DNA from: Flavobacteriaceae bacterium
GTDB lineage: Bacteria > Bacteroidota > Bacteroidia > Flavobacteriales > Flavobacteriaceae
Length of the DNA stretch: 17,105 nt
Direction of reading: 5' to 3'
Assembly (NCBI GenBank): GCA_002702385.1
Contig: NZZF01000056.1
Coordinates: 1 to 17,105 of the forward strand
In this document: piece by piece, positions 1 through 6,780 of the stretch
Position numbering within the stretch: position 1 is the first letter of the stretch
How the letters are laid out: every line of letters starts with the position of its first letter
The notes under the pieces: generated by a model
The model's input: only the letters and a program-made list of their open reading frames with translations
What the model was told of the DNA's origin: nothing
The model's database searches: none
Translations under genes and position numbers: made by a program

Positions 1-95
1 TGCTAATTCGTTGTTTAGATGATAAATCATCTATACGCTGTCAATTCTCAATACTTTCAATGAACTTAATCATTCTTCTCTGTTCAACAGAAAAG
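1..95 (-). other. putative rRNA operon leader (5' transcribed region upstream of 16S)
   Basis: Read on the minus strand, this stretch begins just below a perfect Bacteroidota promoter. It contains a boxA-like element (AAGTTCATTGAAAG, plus positions 54-67) followed by ATTGACAGCGTA (34-45), an arrangement I recognise from flavobacterial 16S rRNA leaders. A 7-bp hairpin with a 4-base loop lies at 16-33, and a quasi-palindrome (75-95) sits at the expected 5' end. No reading frame of note is present. The mature 16S gene would lie beyond the left edge, so the identity is inferred from leader motifs and promoter strength rather than from rRNA sequence. A non-rRNA stable RNA would be the alternative. 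Confidence 0.65.
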
Positions 96-100
96 CGGTG

Positions 101-131
101 CAAATATACACTCCTTTCATATACTACCAAA
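101..131 (-). promoter_or_regulatory. strong Bacteroidota promoter driving the putative rRNA leader
   Basis: On the minus strand TTTG (plus 128-131) is followed by exactly 19 bases and TATATTTG (plus 101-108). This is a full match to the Bacteroidota consensus TTTG-N19-TAnnTTTG used by the primary sigma factor. The start site would fall near 94-96. Just upstream (about 135-165) is an A- and T-tract region resembling an UP element, as expected for rRNA promoters. It is the best consensus promoter in the window. Confidence 0.75.
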
Positions 132-209
132 CAATATTTAAAAAAATAAATATTTTTTTTCCAACATATTTATTAACAATCTGATAATCAGTAGATTTAA
201 AACGAAAAA

Positions 210-785
210 TTAGTTAATATTTCTTCTTAAAATATCCTCGATAAAGATATCTTCTTTAATATTTTGAGGATCATATTCTCTTTTTAAAGATATATCAAAA
301 ATTTTTGCAATAGAATTGTATGTAAATGCTCTAAACCCATTTCTAAGTTCTTTAACCAATTCATAGGCTGTGATACCAGTTTCACGATGAATTAATTTAA
401 CAAGAATTTGCCCCTCAGTTCTTGTTAATCTTTTAAGTTCAGCTGTAAGTTCATCTTGCAGAAACTTTTCTAACATTCTAGTATATTTTTTTTTCTTTCT
501 TTTGGATTTAATTTTTGTCAATCTTGAATTTAATTTTGTTAATCTTTCTGAAGCCATTATAGCATATGGGTAAACCTTTAATGTTTTCCTTTTTAAAGTG
601 TAATACATAACCAAATCTTCGTTAGTTTCAAGTTTAATTGGTCTGTAAACAGTTACCTCATTTAAATTTATGTGAGAGGAAAAAATTGAATCACCTTCAA
701 TTTTATAATAAGTATCCGCATTTTCTTGAGATTTCAGAAAATTAGAAAATAAACAGAAAATAAAAATTAAAGCATATTTTTTCAC
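210..785 (-). CDS. DUF4294 family exported protein
   Basis: This 191-residue protein is recognisable as DUF4294, a Bacteroidota-specific family of unknown function. A signal peptide covers about residues 1-20 (Lys-Lys, a hydrophobic run, then a Ser-Gln end), so it probably reaches the periplasm. The conserved part includes LKRKTLKVYPYA (64-75), a basic stretch KSKRKKKK (93-100) and GQILVKLIHRETG (125-137). The start is GTG at 785; the overlapping ATG one base upstream runs straight into TGA, and the next in-frame Met is residue 60, which would remove the signal. A -7 element (790-797) lies only four bases upstream, suggesting an almost leaderless message. It is a single gene between the rRNA promoter and the divergent M42 peptidase. 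The family call is firm; no function can be assigned. Confidence 0.85.
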   Translation of the reverse strand: MKKYALIFIFCLFSNFLKSQENADTYYKIEGDSIFSSHINLNEVTVYRPIKLETNEDLVMYYTLKRKTLKVYPYAIMASERLTKLNSRLTKIKSKRKKKKYTRMLEKFLQDELTAELKRLTRTEGQILVKLIHRETGITAYELVKELRNGFRAFTYNSIAKIFDISLKREYDPQNIKEDIFIEDILRRNIN

Positions 786-789
786 ATTA

Positions 790-797
790 CAAATTTA
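790..797 (-). promoter_or_regulatory. -7 element (TAAATTTG) for the DUF4294 gene
   Basis: The minus strand reads TAAATTTG, matching TAnnTTTG, and ends four bases before the GTG start at 785. A weak TTTA lies 18 bases upstream in place of the -33 TTTG. If it is used, the message would start at or within the first codon. Confidence 0.4.
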
Positions 798-830
798 TGA
801 ATAATAATATCCTAATAAATAGTAAATGAT

Positions 831-838
831 TAATTTTG
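831..838 (+). promoter_or_regulatory. -7 element (TAATTTTG) for the M42 peptidase gene
   Basis: TAATTTTG matches TAnnTTTG and lies 17 bases before the ATG at 856. It falls inside the longer open frame that begins at 826, which argues that 856 is the true start. No clear -33 TTTG is present at the right distance. Confidence 0.4.
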
Positions 839-855
839 AAAAAAATTTAATATTT

Positions 856-1944
856 ATGTCCAACAAATCTATTCTTACTAAAAAATCAATTGAATTTCTT
901 GAAAAATATTTAAACAATGCATCTCCTACAGGTTATGAATGGGAGGGTCAGAAAATTTGGATGGACTACACTAAACCATTTGTTGATGAATTTATTACTG
1001 ACACTTATGGTACTGCTGTTGGAGTTATTAACCCTAATGCAAATTTTAAAGTTGTTATTGAAGGGCATTCAGATGAAATATCTTGGTATGTAAATTATAT
1101 TACTGATAACGGACTAATATATGTCATTAGAAACGGTGGTAGTGATCATCAAATTGCTCCATCAAAATGTGTTGATATTCACACTAAAAAAGGGATTGTT
1201 AAAGGAGTTTTTGGATGGCCAGCCATTCATACAAGAACACCAGCTAAAGAAGAAACTCCAAAACTTGAAAATATTTTTATAGATATAGGTGCAAAAGACA
1301 AGAAAGAGGTTGAAAAAATGGGTGTTCATGTTGGCTGTGTAATAACTTATCCTGATAAATTTCATGTATTAAACAAAAACAAATTTGTTTGTAGAGCTAT
1401 TGATAACAGAGCTGGTGGTTTCATGATTGCTGAAGTTGCTAGACTTTTAAAAGAAAATAAAAAAACTTTACCATTTGGTTTATATATAACCAACTCAGTT
1501 CAGGAAGAAATAGGATTAAGAGGAGCTCAAATGATAACTGAAACAATAAAACCAAACATTGCTATTGTTACTGATGTTTGTCATGATACATCTACCCCAA
1601 TGATAAATAAAAAATTACAAGGCGATAATGTCATGGGTAAAGGTCCAGTTATTTCATATGCACCTGCTATCCAAAATAAATTAAGAGAAAGAATTATTGA
1701 AACTGCTGAAAAGAAGAAAATACCATTTCAAAGACACGCATCATCAAGAAGTACTGGGACTGATACCGATGCTTTTGCTTACAGTAATGGAGGTGTTGCC
1801 TCTGCATTAATATCTCTTCCATTGAGATATATGCATACAACAGTAGAAATGGTTCAAAAAGAAGACGTAGAAAATGTAATTAGATTAATCTATGAAACAC
1901 TTCTCACGATTGGACCTGATGACGATTTTAGTTATTTCAAATAA
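856..1944 (+). CDS. M42 family metallopeptidase (glutamyl/deblocking aminopeptidase type)
   Basis: This is a cytoplasmic two-metal aminopeptidase of family M42 (TET-type, usually a large oligomer) that trims N-terminal residues from peptides. Numbering from ATG 856 (362 residues), the metal ligands and catalytic residues are all visible: His71 in EGHSDE, Asp183 in AIDNRAGG, Glu217-Glu218 in VQEEIGLRGA, Asp240 in VTDVCHD and His327 in RYMHTTVE. An upstream in-frame ATG at 826 would add ten residues, but it lies before a plausible -7 element (831-838), and family members begin close to the sequence after 856. The gene stands alone and converges with acs, leaving five bases between the stop codons. 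Exact substrate preference cannot be read from sequence. Confidence 0.9.
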   Translation: MSNKSILTKKSIEFLEKYLNNASPTGYEWEGQKIWMDYTKPFVDEFITDTYGTAVGVINPNANFKVVIEGHSDEISWYVNYITDNGLIYVIRNGGSDHQIAPSKCVDIHTKKGIVKGVFGWPAIHTRTPAKEETPKLENIFIDIGAKDKKEVEKMGVHVGCVITYPDKFHVLNKNKFVCRAIDNRAGGFMIAEVARLLKENKKTLPFGLYITNSVQEEIGLRGAQMITETIKPNIAIVTDVCHDTSTPMINKKLQGDNVMGKGPVISYAPAIQNKLRERIIETAEKKKIPFQRHASSRSTGTDTDAFAYSNGGVASALISLPLRYMHTTVEMVQKEDVENVIRLIYETLLTIGPDDDFSYFK

Positions 1945-1972
1945 AAATATTAAATACTATTTTTTAATATTT
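1945..1972. terminator. possible AT-only bidirectional hairpin between M42 peptidase and acs
   Basis: A perfect 10-bp inverted repeat (AAATATTAAA at 1945-1954, TTTAATATTT at 1963-1972) surrounds an 8-base loop and spans the junction of the two convergent genes, including the acs stop codon. It has no G-C pairs, so it would be weak. It is the only inverted repeat I see at this junction. Confidence 0.25.
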
Positions 1973-3851
1973 GCTCAACAACTTCTGGGTTTAAAAGAGT
2001 AGATATATCTCCAAAATTTTTCTTTTCTCCAGAAGCTATTTTTCTTAATATTCTTCTCATAATTTTACCGCTTCTAGTTTTAGGTAGACCAGGAACAATT
2101 TGAATTTTTTCTGGTTTTGCAATTGGACCAATAGTTTTTGAAATCAAGTCGTTAATTTCTTTTACAATATTTTTACTATTGGTTTCATCTTTCAAAATCA
2201 CAAAAGCATATAAAGCGTTTCCTTTTATATCGTGAGGAAATCCTACAAGAGCACTTTCAACAACATTATCGTGCATATTAATAGCATCTTCTATTGGAGC
2301 AGTACCTAGGTTATGTCCAGATACGATAACTACGTCGTCTACCCGACCTGTTATTCTATAATTTCCATTGTCATCTCTAAATGCTCCATCTCCTGGAAAA
2401 TAGTATCCAGGATATGCAGAAAAATAAACATTTTTATATCTTTCATGATCACCATAGATTGTTCTAGCTATTGAGGGCCATGGGTATTTAATTCCTAAAA
2501 TTCCATTTTTATTATTGTCTTCAAATTCTTTAGCGTTTTCATCAAATAGTACAGGTTGAATACCCATCATAGGTTTTGTTGCAAAAGTAGGCTTACCTTT
2601 GGTGACATTAGCAAGAGAAGTGATCATTATTCCGCCAGTTTCAGTTTGCCACCAAGTATCAACTATTGGACATTTGCCCTTACCAACGTTAATATTGTAC
2701 CAATCCCAAGCTTCTTCATTAATAGGTTCACCAACCGTACCTAATACTTTTAAAGAACTTAAATCATATTTATTAACTAATTCAACTGGATGTTTAGCTA
2801 AAGCTCTTATTGCTGTTGGAGCAGTATAAAATTGATTGACTTTATATTTTTCACATATTTGCCAAAATCTCCCAAAATCTGGATATGAAGGAACTCCTTC
2901 AAACATTATTGTGGTAGCTCCGTTAAGTAATGGTCCATAAACTATGTAGCTATGACCTGTAATCCATCCAATATCTGCTGTACACCAGTAAATATCATCG
3001 TCATTATAATCAAATACATTTTTAAAAGAATATGATGAATAAACCATATATCCTCCACATGAATGAACCATGCCTTTTGGTTTTCCAGTAGATCCTGATG
3101 TGTATAAAATGAATAACGAGTCTTCTGAATCCATGATTTCAGGTGGACAATCATCATTTACCTTTAATAACTCTTCATGCCACCACTTTTCATTATTTTT
3201 TAATGTAATTCCACTATTAATTCTATTTAAAACAATTACAGAATCAACACAATCACAATCATTTAATGCTTCATCCACAATAGACTTTAAATCAATTGTT
3301 TTGTTTCCTCTAAAACTTCCATCTGATGTTAAAACCATCTTACATGAAGCGTCATTTATTCTTGCAGCTAAAGCAGTAGATGAAAAACCAGCAAATACCA
3401 CTGAGTGAACTGCACCAATTCTAGCACATGCAAGCACAGCAATAGCCAATTCTGGGACCATTGGCAAATAAATACAAACCCTGTCTCCTTTTTGAACATT
3501 ATTACTTTTTAAAACATTAGCAAATGAGCAAACCCTTGAATGAAGTTCTTTATATGAAATATACATTGTATCACCATCAGGGTCATTTGGTTCAAAAATT
3601 ATTGCAGTTTTATTAGGAGTGTTTTCAACATGTCTATCAAGACAGTTTTCTGTTATGTTAAGTTTTCCATCAACAAACCATTCAAATTTTGGTTTACTAA
3701 AATCATAAACAAGAACCTTTGACCATTTATTTTTCCATATAAATGAATCTGCTACTTCTGACCAAAATTCCTCAGGATTAGTTATACTGTGTTTATAAAG
3801 CTTATTGTATTCATCAATATTTTTTGGAATTAGTTGTTTATTAAAAATCAT
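1950..3851 (-). CDS. acs: acetyl-CoA synthetase (AMP-forming)
   Basis: It activates acetate to acetyl-CoA with ATP through an acetyl-AMP intermediate in the cytoplasm. The 633-residue length fits the family (about 630-650). Adenylation motifs appear in order: the P-loop YTSGSTGKPKG (250-260), WWQTETGG (400-407), whose Trp pair is typical of acetate-size pockets, GDGAF (487-491), and the hinge GRVDDV (502-507). The C-terminal PKTRSGKIMRR (590-600) holds Lys596, the catalytic lysine that is reversibly acetylated in studied Acs enzymes. The ATG at 3851 lies 15 bases after pyrD, so acs is probably the last gene of the nusB operon. It converges with the M42 peptidase. Propionate may also be a substrate, but the motif set favours acetate. 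Confidence 0.95.
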   Translation of the reverse strand: MIFNKQLIPKNIDEYNKLYKHSITNPEEFWSEVADSFIWKNKWSKVLVYDFSKPKFEWFVDGKLNITENCLDRHVENTPNKTAIIFEPNDPDGDTMYISYKELHSRVCSFANVLKSNNVQKGDRVCIYLPMVPELAIAVLACARIGAVHSVVFAGFSSTALAARINDASCKMVLTSDGSFRGNKTIDLKSIVDEALNDCDCVDSVIVLNRINSGITLKNNEKWWHEELLKVNDDCPPEIMDSEDSLFILYTSGSTGKPKGMVHSCGGYMVYSSYSFKNVFDYNDDDIYWCTADIGWITGHSYIVYGPLLNGATTIMFEGVPSYPDFGRFWQICEKYKVNQFYTAPTAIRALAKHPVELVNKYDLSSLKVLGTVGEPINEEAWDWYNINVGKGKCPIVDTWWQTETGGIMITSLANVTKGKPTFATKPMMGIQPVLFDENAKEFEDNNKNGILGIKYPWPSIARTIYGDHERYKNVYFSAYPGYYFPGDGAFRDDNGNYRITGRVDDVVIVSGHNLGTAPIEDAINMHDNVVESALVGFPHDIKGNALYAFVILKDETNSKNIVKEINDLISKTIGPIAKPEKIQIVPGLPKTRSGKIMRRILRKIASGEKKNFGDISTLLNPEVVEQILKNSI

Positions 3852-3866
3852 AATTAAATCTAAAAA

Positions 3867-4979
3867 TTAATTTAATGATTTAATAATTTCTCGATTGATT
3901 TTATAAATAAATGATGGACCATTGTATATGAATCCTGTATAGACTTGTATTAGGCTAGCACCTGCATTAAGTTTTTCAAGAGCATCTTCAACTGACATTA
4001 TACCACCAACTCCAACAATTGGAACATTTCCTTTTGAATATTTATGAATTAAGCTTATTACTTCAGTACTTCTATTTCTTAAAGGAGCTCCACTAAGCCC
4101 TCCTTTTTCTAATTTAAGTTTATTATCAGATTTTAATTTTTCTCTGCTTACAGTAGTATTAGTAGTTATAATTCCATCTATTTTTAATTCTTGAATTAAA
4201 TCAACAATTGAAAGAATATCCGAATTATCAAGGTCAGGTGAAATTTTTAATAAAATAGGTTTATTTGATCTTTTTTTATTTTCTTCAATTAATGGAACTA
4301 AAATAGATCTTAAACCTTCAATATTTTGCAGATCTCTTAGGTTTGGGGTGTTTGGAGAACTTACATTAACTGTAAAATAATCTACATAGTCATATAATTT
4401 GTTAAAGCAAATTAAATAATCATCTACTGCCCTCTCGTTTGGTGTATCTTTATTTTTACCAATATTTCCTCCAATAATAACATTTATGTTTTTTTTGAGT
4501 CTGCTTACAATTTGATCAACTCCATCATTATTGAAACCTAATCGATTTATAAGAGCATGATCATTAACTAGTCTAAAAATTCTTTTCTTGGGATTACCAT
4601 CCTGAGGTTTGGGAGTTACAGTTCCAATTTCTACAAACCCAAATCCGTGATCATGCATTTGTTTATAAATTTCGGCGTTTTTGTCAAACCCAGCAGCTAA
4701 GCCAACAGGATTTGGAAACTTAATTCCAAAAACTTCTCTTTCTAAGTTTTTATTATTTCTAAGGTTTAATTGAAAAGTATACTTATGAGCATTAAATGCT
4801 AAAAAAGGCTTTATAAGTTTCAATACAGTTACAACTAAATGATGAACTTTTTCAGGATCAATTCTAAAGAAAATTGGCTTCCATAAGAATTTCCAAAGTA
4901 TTGTGGACAAGAAATGATAATTATCGTAATAGAAGTAATTGTGTCTTTTAAAGTTATTAAATTTATCAAATAATGGCAC
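3867..4979 (-). CDS. pyrD: dihydroorotate dehydrogenase (quinone), class 2
   Basis: This FMN enzyme oxidises dihydroorotate to orotate in pyrimidine synthesis and passes electrons to membrane quinones. Class 2 is indicated by the N-terminal hydrophobic/amphipathic segment, by IDPEKVHH (40-47), and by a serine base: [11 protein letters not shown] (205-215) with Ser208. FMN-site motifs include AAGFDKNAE (95-103), KISPDL (245-250), TTNTT (272-276), GGLSG (293-297) and VGVGGI (322-327). No ATG is available until residue 108, so the start is non-ATG. GTG at 4979 sits one base after the yajC stop and suggests coupling. TTG at 4910 (residue 24) would give an N-terminus of more usual length. The function is certain and the start is not. 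Confidence 0.93.
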   Translation of the reverse strand: MPLFDKFNNFKRHNYFYYDNYHFLSTILWKFLWKPIFFRIDPEKVHHLVVTVLKLIKPFLAFNAHKYTFQLNLRNNKNLEREVFGIKFPNPVGLAAGFDKNAEIYKQMHDHGFGFVEIGTVTPKPQDGNPKKRIFRLVNDHALINRLGFNNDGVDQIVSRLKKNINVIIGGNIGKNKDTPNERAVDDYLICFNKLYDYVDYFTVNVSSPNTPNLRDLQNIEGLRSILVPLIEENKKRSNKPILLKISPDLDNSDILSIVDLIQELKIDGIITTNTTVSREKLKSDNKLKLEKGGLSGAPLRNRSTEVISLIHKYSKGNVPIVGVGGIMSVEDALEKLNAGASLIQVYTGFIYNGPSFIYKINREIIKSLN

Positions 4980-4980
4980 T

Positions 4981-5259
4981 CTACTTTTTAGTTATTTTTG
5001 ATGACATTTCAAGAGATATAGCTGATTTGTCAAACTTTATTTTACCAGCCATAGTTTCTAAAACACATGTATTATTTTGATCATTAACTTCAAGAACTTT
5101 ACCATGCATTCCACTCTTAGTAACAACTCTGTCACCTCTTTTTAATGCATTTATAAATTTCTTTTCCTTTTTCGCTCTTCTTGTTTGAGGAACAATTAAA
5201 ATTAAATAAAAGGCCAAAAACATCATTATTAATAGCGGCCATTGTCCAGCTCCTTCCAT
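4981..5259 (-). CDS. yajC: preprotein translocase subunit YajC
   Basis: YajC is a small single-span membrane protein of the SecDF-YajC accessory complex that assists protein export through SecYEG. The 92 residues have the usual layout: one membrane helix at about 8-24, the following motif [11 protein letters not shown] (24-34), then a small cytoplasmic domain with [15 protein letters not shown] (41-55). The start is ATG, two bases after the stop of the DUF1573 gene. The pyrD GTG follows the yajC TAG by one base. It is the third gene of the nusB operon. The family call is secure. Confidence 0.93.
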   Translation of the reverse strand: MEGAGQWPLLIMMFLAFYLILIVPQTRRAKKEKKFINALKRGDRVVTKSGMHGKVLEVNDQNNTCVLETMAGKIKFDKSAISLEMSSKITKK

Positions 5260-5261
5260 AT

Positions 5262-5750
5262 TTATTTATTTAGTACAAATCCATTAATTCTGATAATCTT
5301 TTTTCCAGAATTAGTATTCGTTGTTAATGTTACTGTTTTCATTTGCTTTCCAGGCTTATTGGCAGTGTCAAATCTTACTTTAATAGTTCCACCATCACCA
5401 GGTTTTATGTTTTCATTTTGAGGATATTCAGGAACTGTACAACCGCACGAAGCTGAAGCATTGAAAATTATTAAATCAGATTTACCAGTATTGGTAAAAT
5501 TAAAATCAACTTCGACCACCTCTCCATCAACTACCTCGCCATAGTTGTGAGTATCAAAATCAAAACTTATTTCGGAGGCATTAGAAACTTCAGAAGATCG
5601 TTGCTCTGCAGCTTTTAAATTTTCTGATTTAATTTTTTTTGATGGGTCTGAGTTACATGATGATATAAAAAAAGAAACTGAGAATGCTATTAAAAAAGCA
5701 TAAACAGAAAATTTAATATCAATTCTATTTATATTATTAAAAAATTTCAT
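5262..5750 (-). CDS. DUF1573 lipoprotein
   Basis: This 162-residue exported lipoprotein has one DUF1573 domain, an immunoglobulin-like beta fold common in Bacteroidota. A hydrophobic segment (about 14-29) leads to the lipobox FISSC, with Cys32 as the lipidation site. A charged linker follows. The domain runs from about 60 to 160, with FDTHNYGEV (65-73), FNFTNTGKSDL (83-93) and the conserved ASCGCTVPEYP (100-110), where Cys102 and Cys104 form a CGC pair. It lies between nusB (18-base gap) and yajC (2-base gap), so it is co-transcribed with them. The molecular role is unknown; the CGC pair could bind metal or form a disulfide, which is speculation. Confidence 0.85.
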   Translation of the reverse strand: MKFFNNINRIDIKFSVYAFLIAFSVSFFISSCNSDPSKKIKSENLKAAEQRSSEVSNASEISFDFDTHNYGEVVDGEVVEVDFNFTNTGKSDLIIFNASASCGCTVPEYPQNENIKPGDGGTIKVRFDTANKPGKQMKTVTLTTNTNSGKKIIRINGFVLNK

Positions 5751-5768
5751 GTTTTAAAATTATAAAAA

Positions 5769-6704
5769 TTATTGTGAACCTCTCTCATTTTTTTTAATCT
5801 CATTTTTCTCAGTCAAATGTTTAAAAACATTATTTGCTACACCATTAATGAAATTACTACTTTCAGGTGATGAATAAATTTTAGAAATTTCAACATATTC
5901 GTTCATACTAACCTTGACTGGAATTGAAGGAAAATTTATGAATTCACTAATGCACAACTTAATAATTAATAAATCAATTATTGCAATTCTCTCATTTTCC
6001 CAATCAGGTGTAAATTTTGAAACAATTTTTTCAAGTTTATCATCATTTTTAACTATATATTTAAATAAATCTAAACCAAATTTTTTATCATCTTTATCAG
6101 CAAAAATTTTTAAAGGGATAGAATTTTTATTTTCAGAGTCAAAACCTTTTAAATAATTTAGAAAAAGGGTATTTACTAATGGAAAATCATCAATCCACTC
6201 TAATTCTAAATCTTCATATAGTTGATATAAAACCTCACTATTTACAATTATATTCTTAAAAACATCAATTACAAACTTTTTTCTTTTCTTGAAATCTAAA
6301 TTATCTAATTGCTGATATTTAATAAAAAGGTCGCTTTTAAAAATTTCATTAAATAATGATTCAATTATCTGAATATTTTCCTCCCAAATATTTAAATCAT
6401 ATTTTTTTTTAAGTTTTTGTAAAGTGGAAGAATTTTTAAAAAATAATAACAACTCATTATCCAATATTAATCGCTTAATACTGCTTGAATCATTATCGAA
6501 ATTCTTGTTTGATATAATTATTTCCTTCTTTGAAAATTCTTCAAAAATCTTTTCAAATAATAAAAAGTTCAAAATATAAAGCCTGAAAAAGTTAATGGAT
6601 CGTTTATTGTATTCAGAAATTAGATCCTTTGTTTTTGAATTCGCAGTAGATTTTGAATATAATAATTGCAAAATCTTGATTCTAATGTGCCTTCGATTTA
6701 ACAT
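5769..6704 (-). CDS. nusB: transcription antitermination factor NusB (long Bacteroidota form)
   Basis: NusB binds boxA in nascent rRNA together with S10 (NusE) and allows RNA polymerase to read through the rRNA operon. This version is 311 residues, about twice the E. coli length. The start MLNRRHIRIKILQLLYS (1-17) has the usual NusB opening. A long, lysine-rich, lineage-typical middle follows, and the recognisable NusB core is C-terminal (about 205-298), with INFPSIPVKVSMNEYVEI (256-273) and SSNFINGVANNV (282-293). It is the first gene of the operon nusB, DUF1573, yajC, pyrD, acs. A -7 element lies 16 bases upstream. The long form is ordinary in flavobacteria and does not suggest a fusion error. 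Confidence 0.92.
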   Translation of the reverse strand: MLNRRHIRIKILQLLYSKSTANSKTKDLISEYNKRSINFFRLYILNFLLFEKIFEEFSKKEIIISNKNFDNDSSSIKRLILDNELLLFFKNSSTLQKLKKKYDLNIWEENIQIIESLFNEIFKSDLFIKYQQLDNLDFKKRKKFVIDVFKNIIVNSEVLYQLYEDLELEWIDDFPLVNTLFLNYLKGFDSENKNSIPLKIFADKDDKKFGLDLFKYIVKNDDKLEKIVSKFTPDWENERIAIIDLLIIKLCISEFINFPSIPVKVSMNEYVEISKIYSSPESSNFINGVANNVFKHLTEKNEIKKNERGSQ

Positions 6705-6720
6705 ACAATGAACTTAAGTG

Positions 6721-6728
6721 CAAATGTA
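6721..6728 (-). promoter_or_regulatory. -7 element (TACATTTG) for the nusB operon
   Basis: The minus strand reads TACATTTG, matching TAnnTTTG, 16 bases before the nusB ATG. No TTTG is found 19 bases further upstream. It would give a leader of roughly ten bases for the five-gene operon. Confidence 0.4.
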
Positions 6729-6762
6729 TTTAATTTTAAGTTATTATGGAGCCATAAAACTG

Positions 6763-6770
6763 TATATTTG
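6763..6770 (+). promoter_or_regulatory. -7 element (TATATTTG) for the ABC transporter gene
   Basis: TATATTTG matches TAnnTTTG exactly, ten bases before the ATG at 6781. The expected message would have only a few untranslated bases. It is arranged back to back with the nusB element, 34 bases apart. The -33 box is poor. Confidence 0.45.
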
Positions 6771-6780
6771 AATACTTCAA

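Noticed and set aside
826..855. Ten-residue N-terminal extension of the M42 peptidase
   Set aside because: It would start before a plausible -7 element at 831-838, and the protein family begins near the ATG at 856.
3070..3408. Open frame on the plus strand inside acs
   Set aside because: It lies opposite the conserved adenylation domain of acs, has no promoter or family resemblance, and ends within the gene.
5769..6704. NusB of 311 residues as a fusion protein
   Set aside because: The long lysine-rich N-terminal half is the usual form in flavobacteria, and both ends carry NusB sequence.
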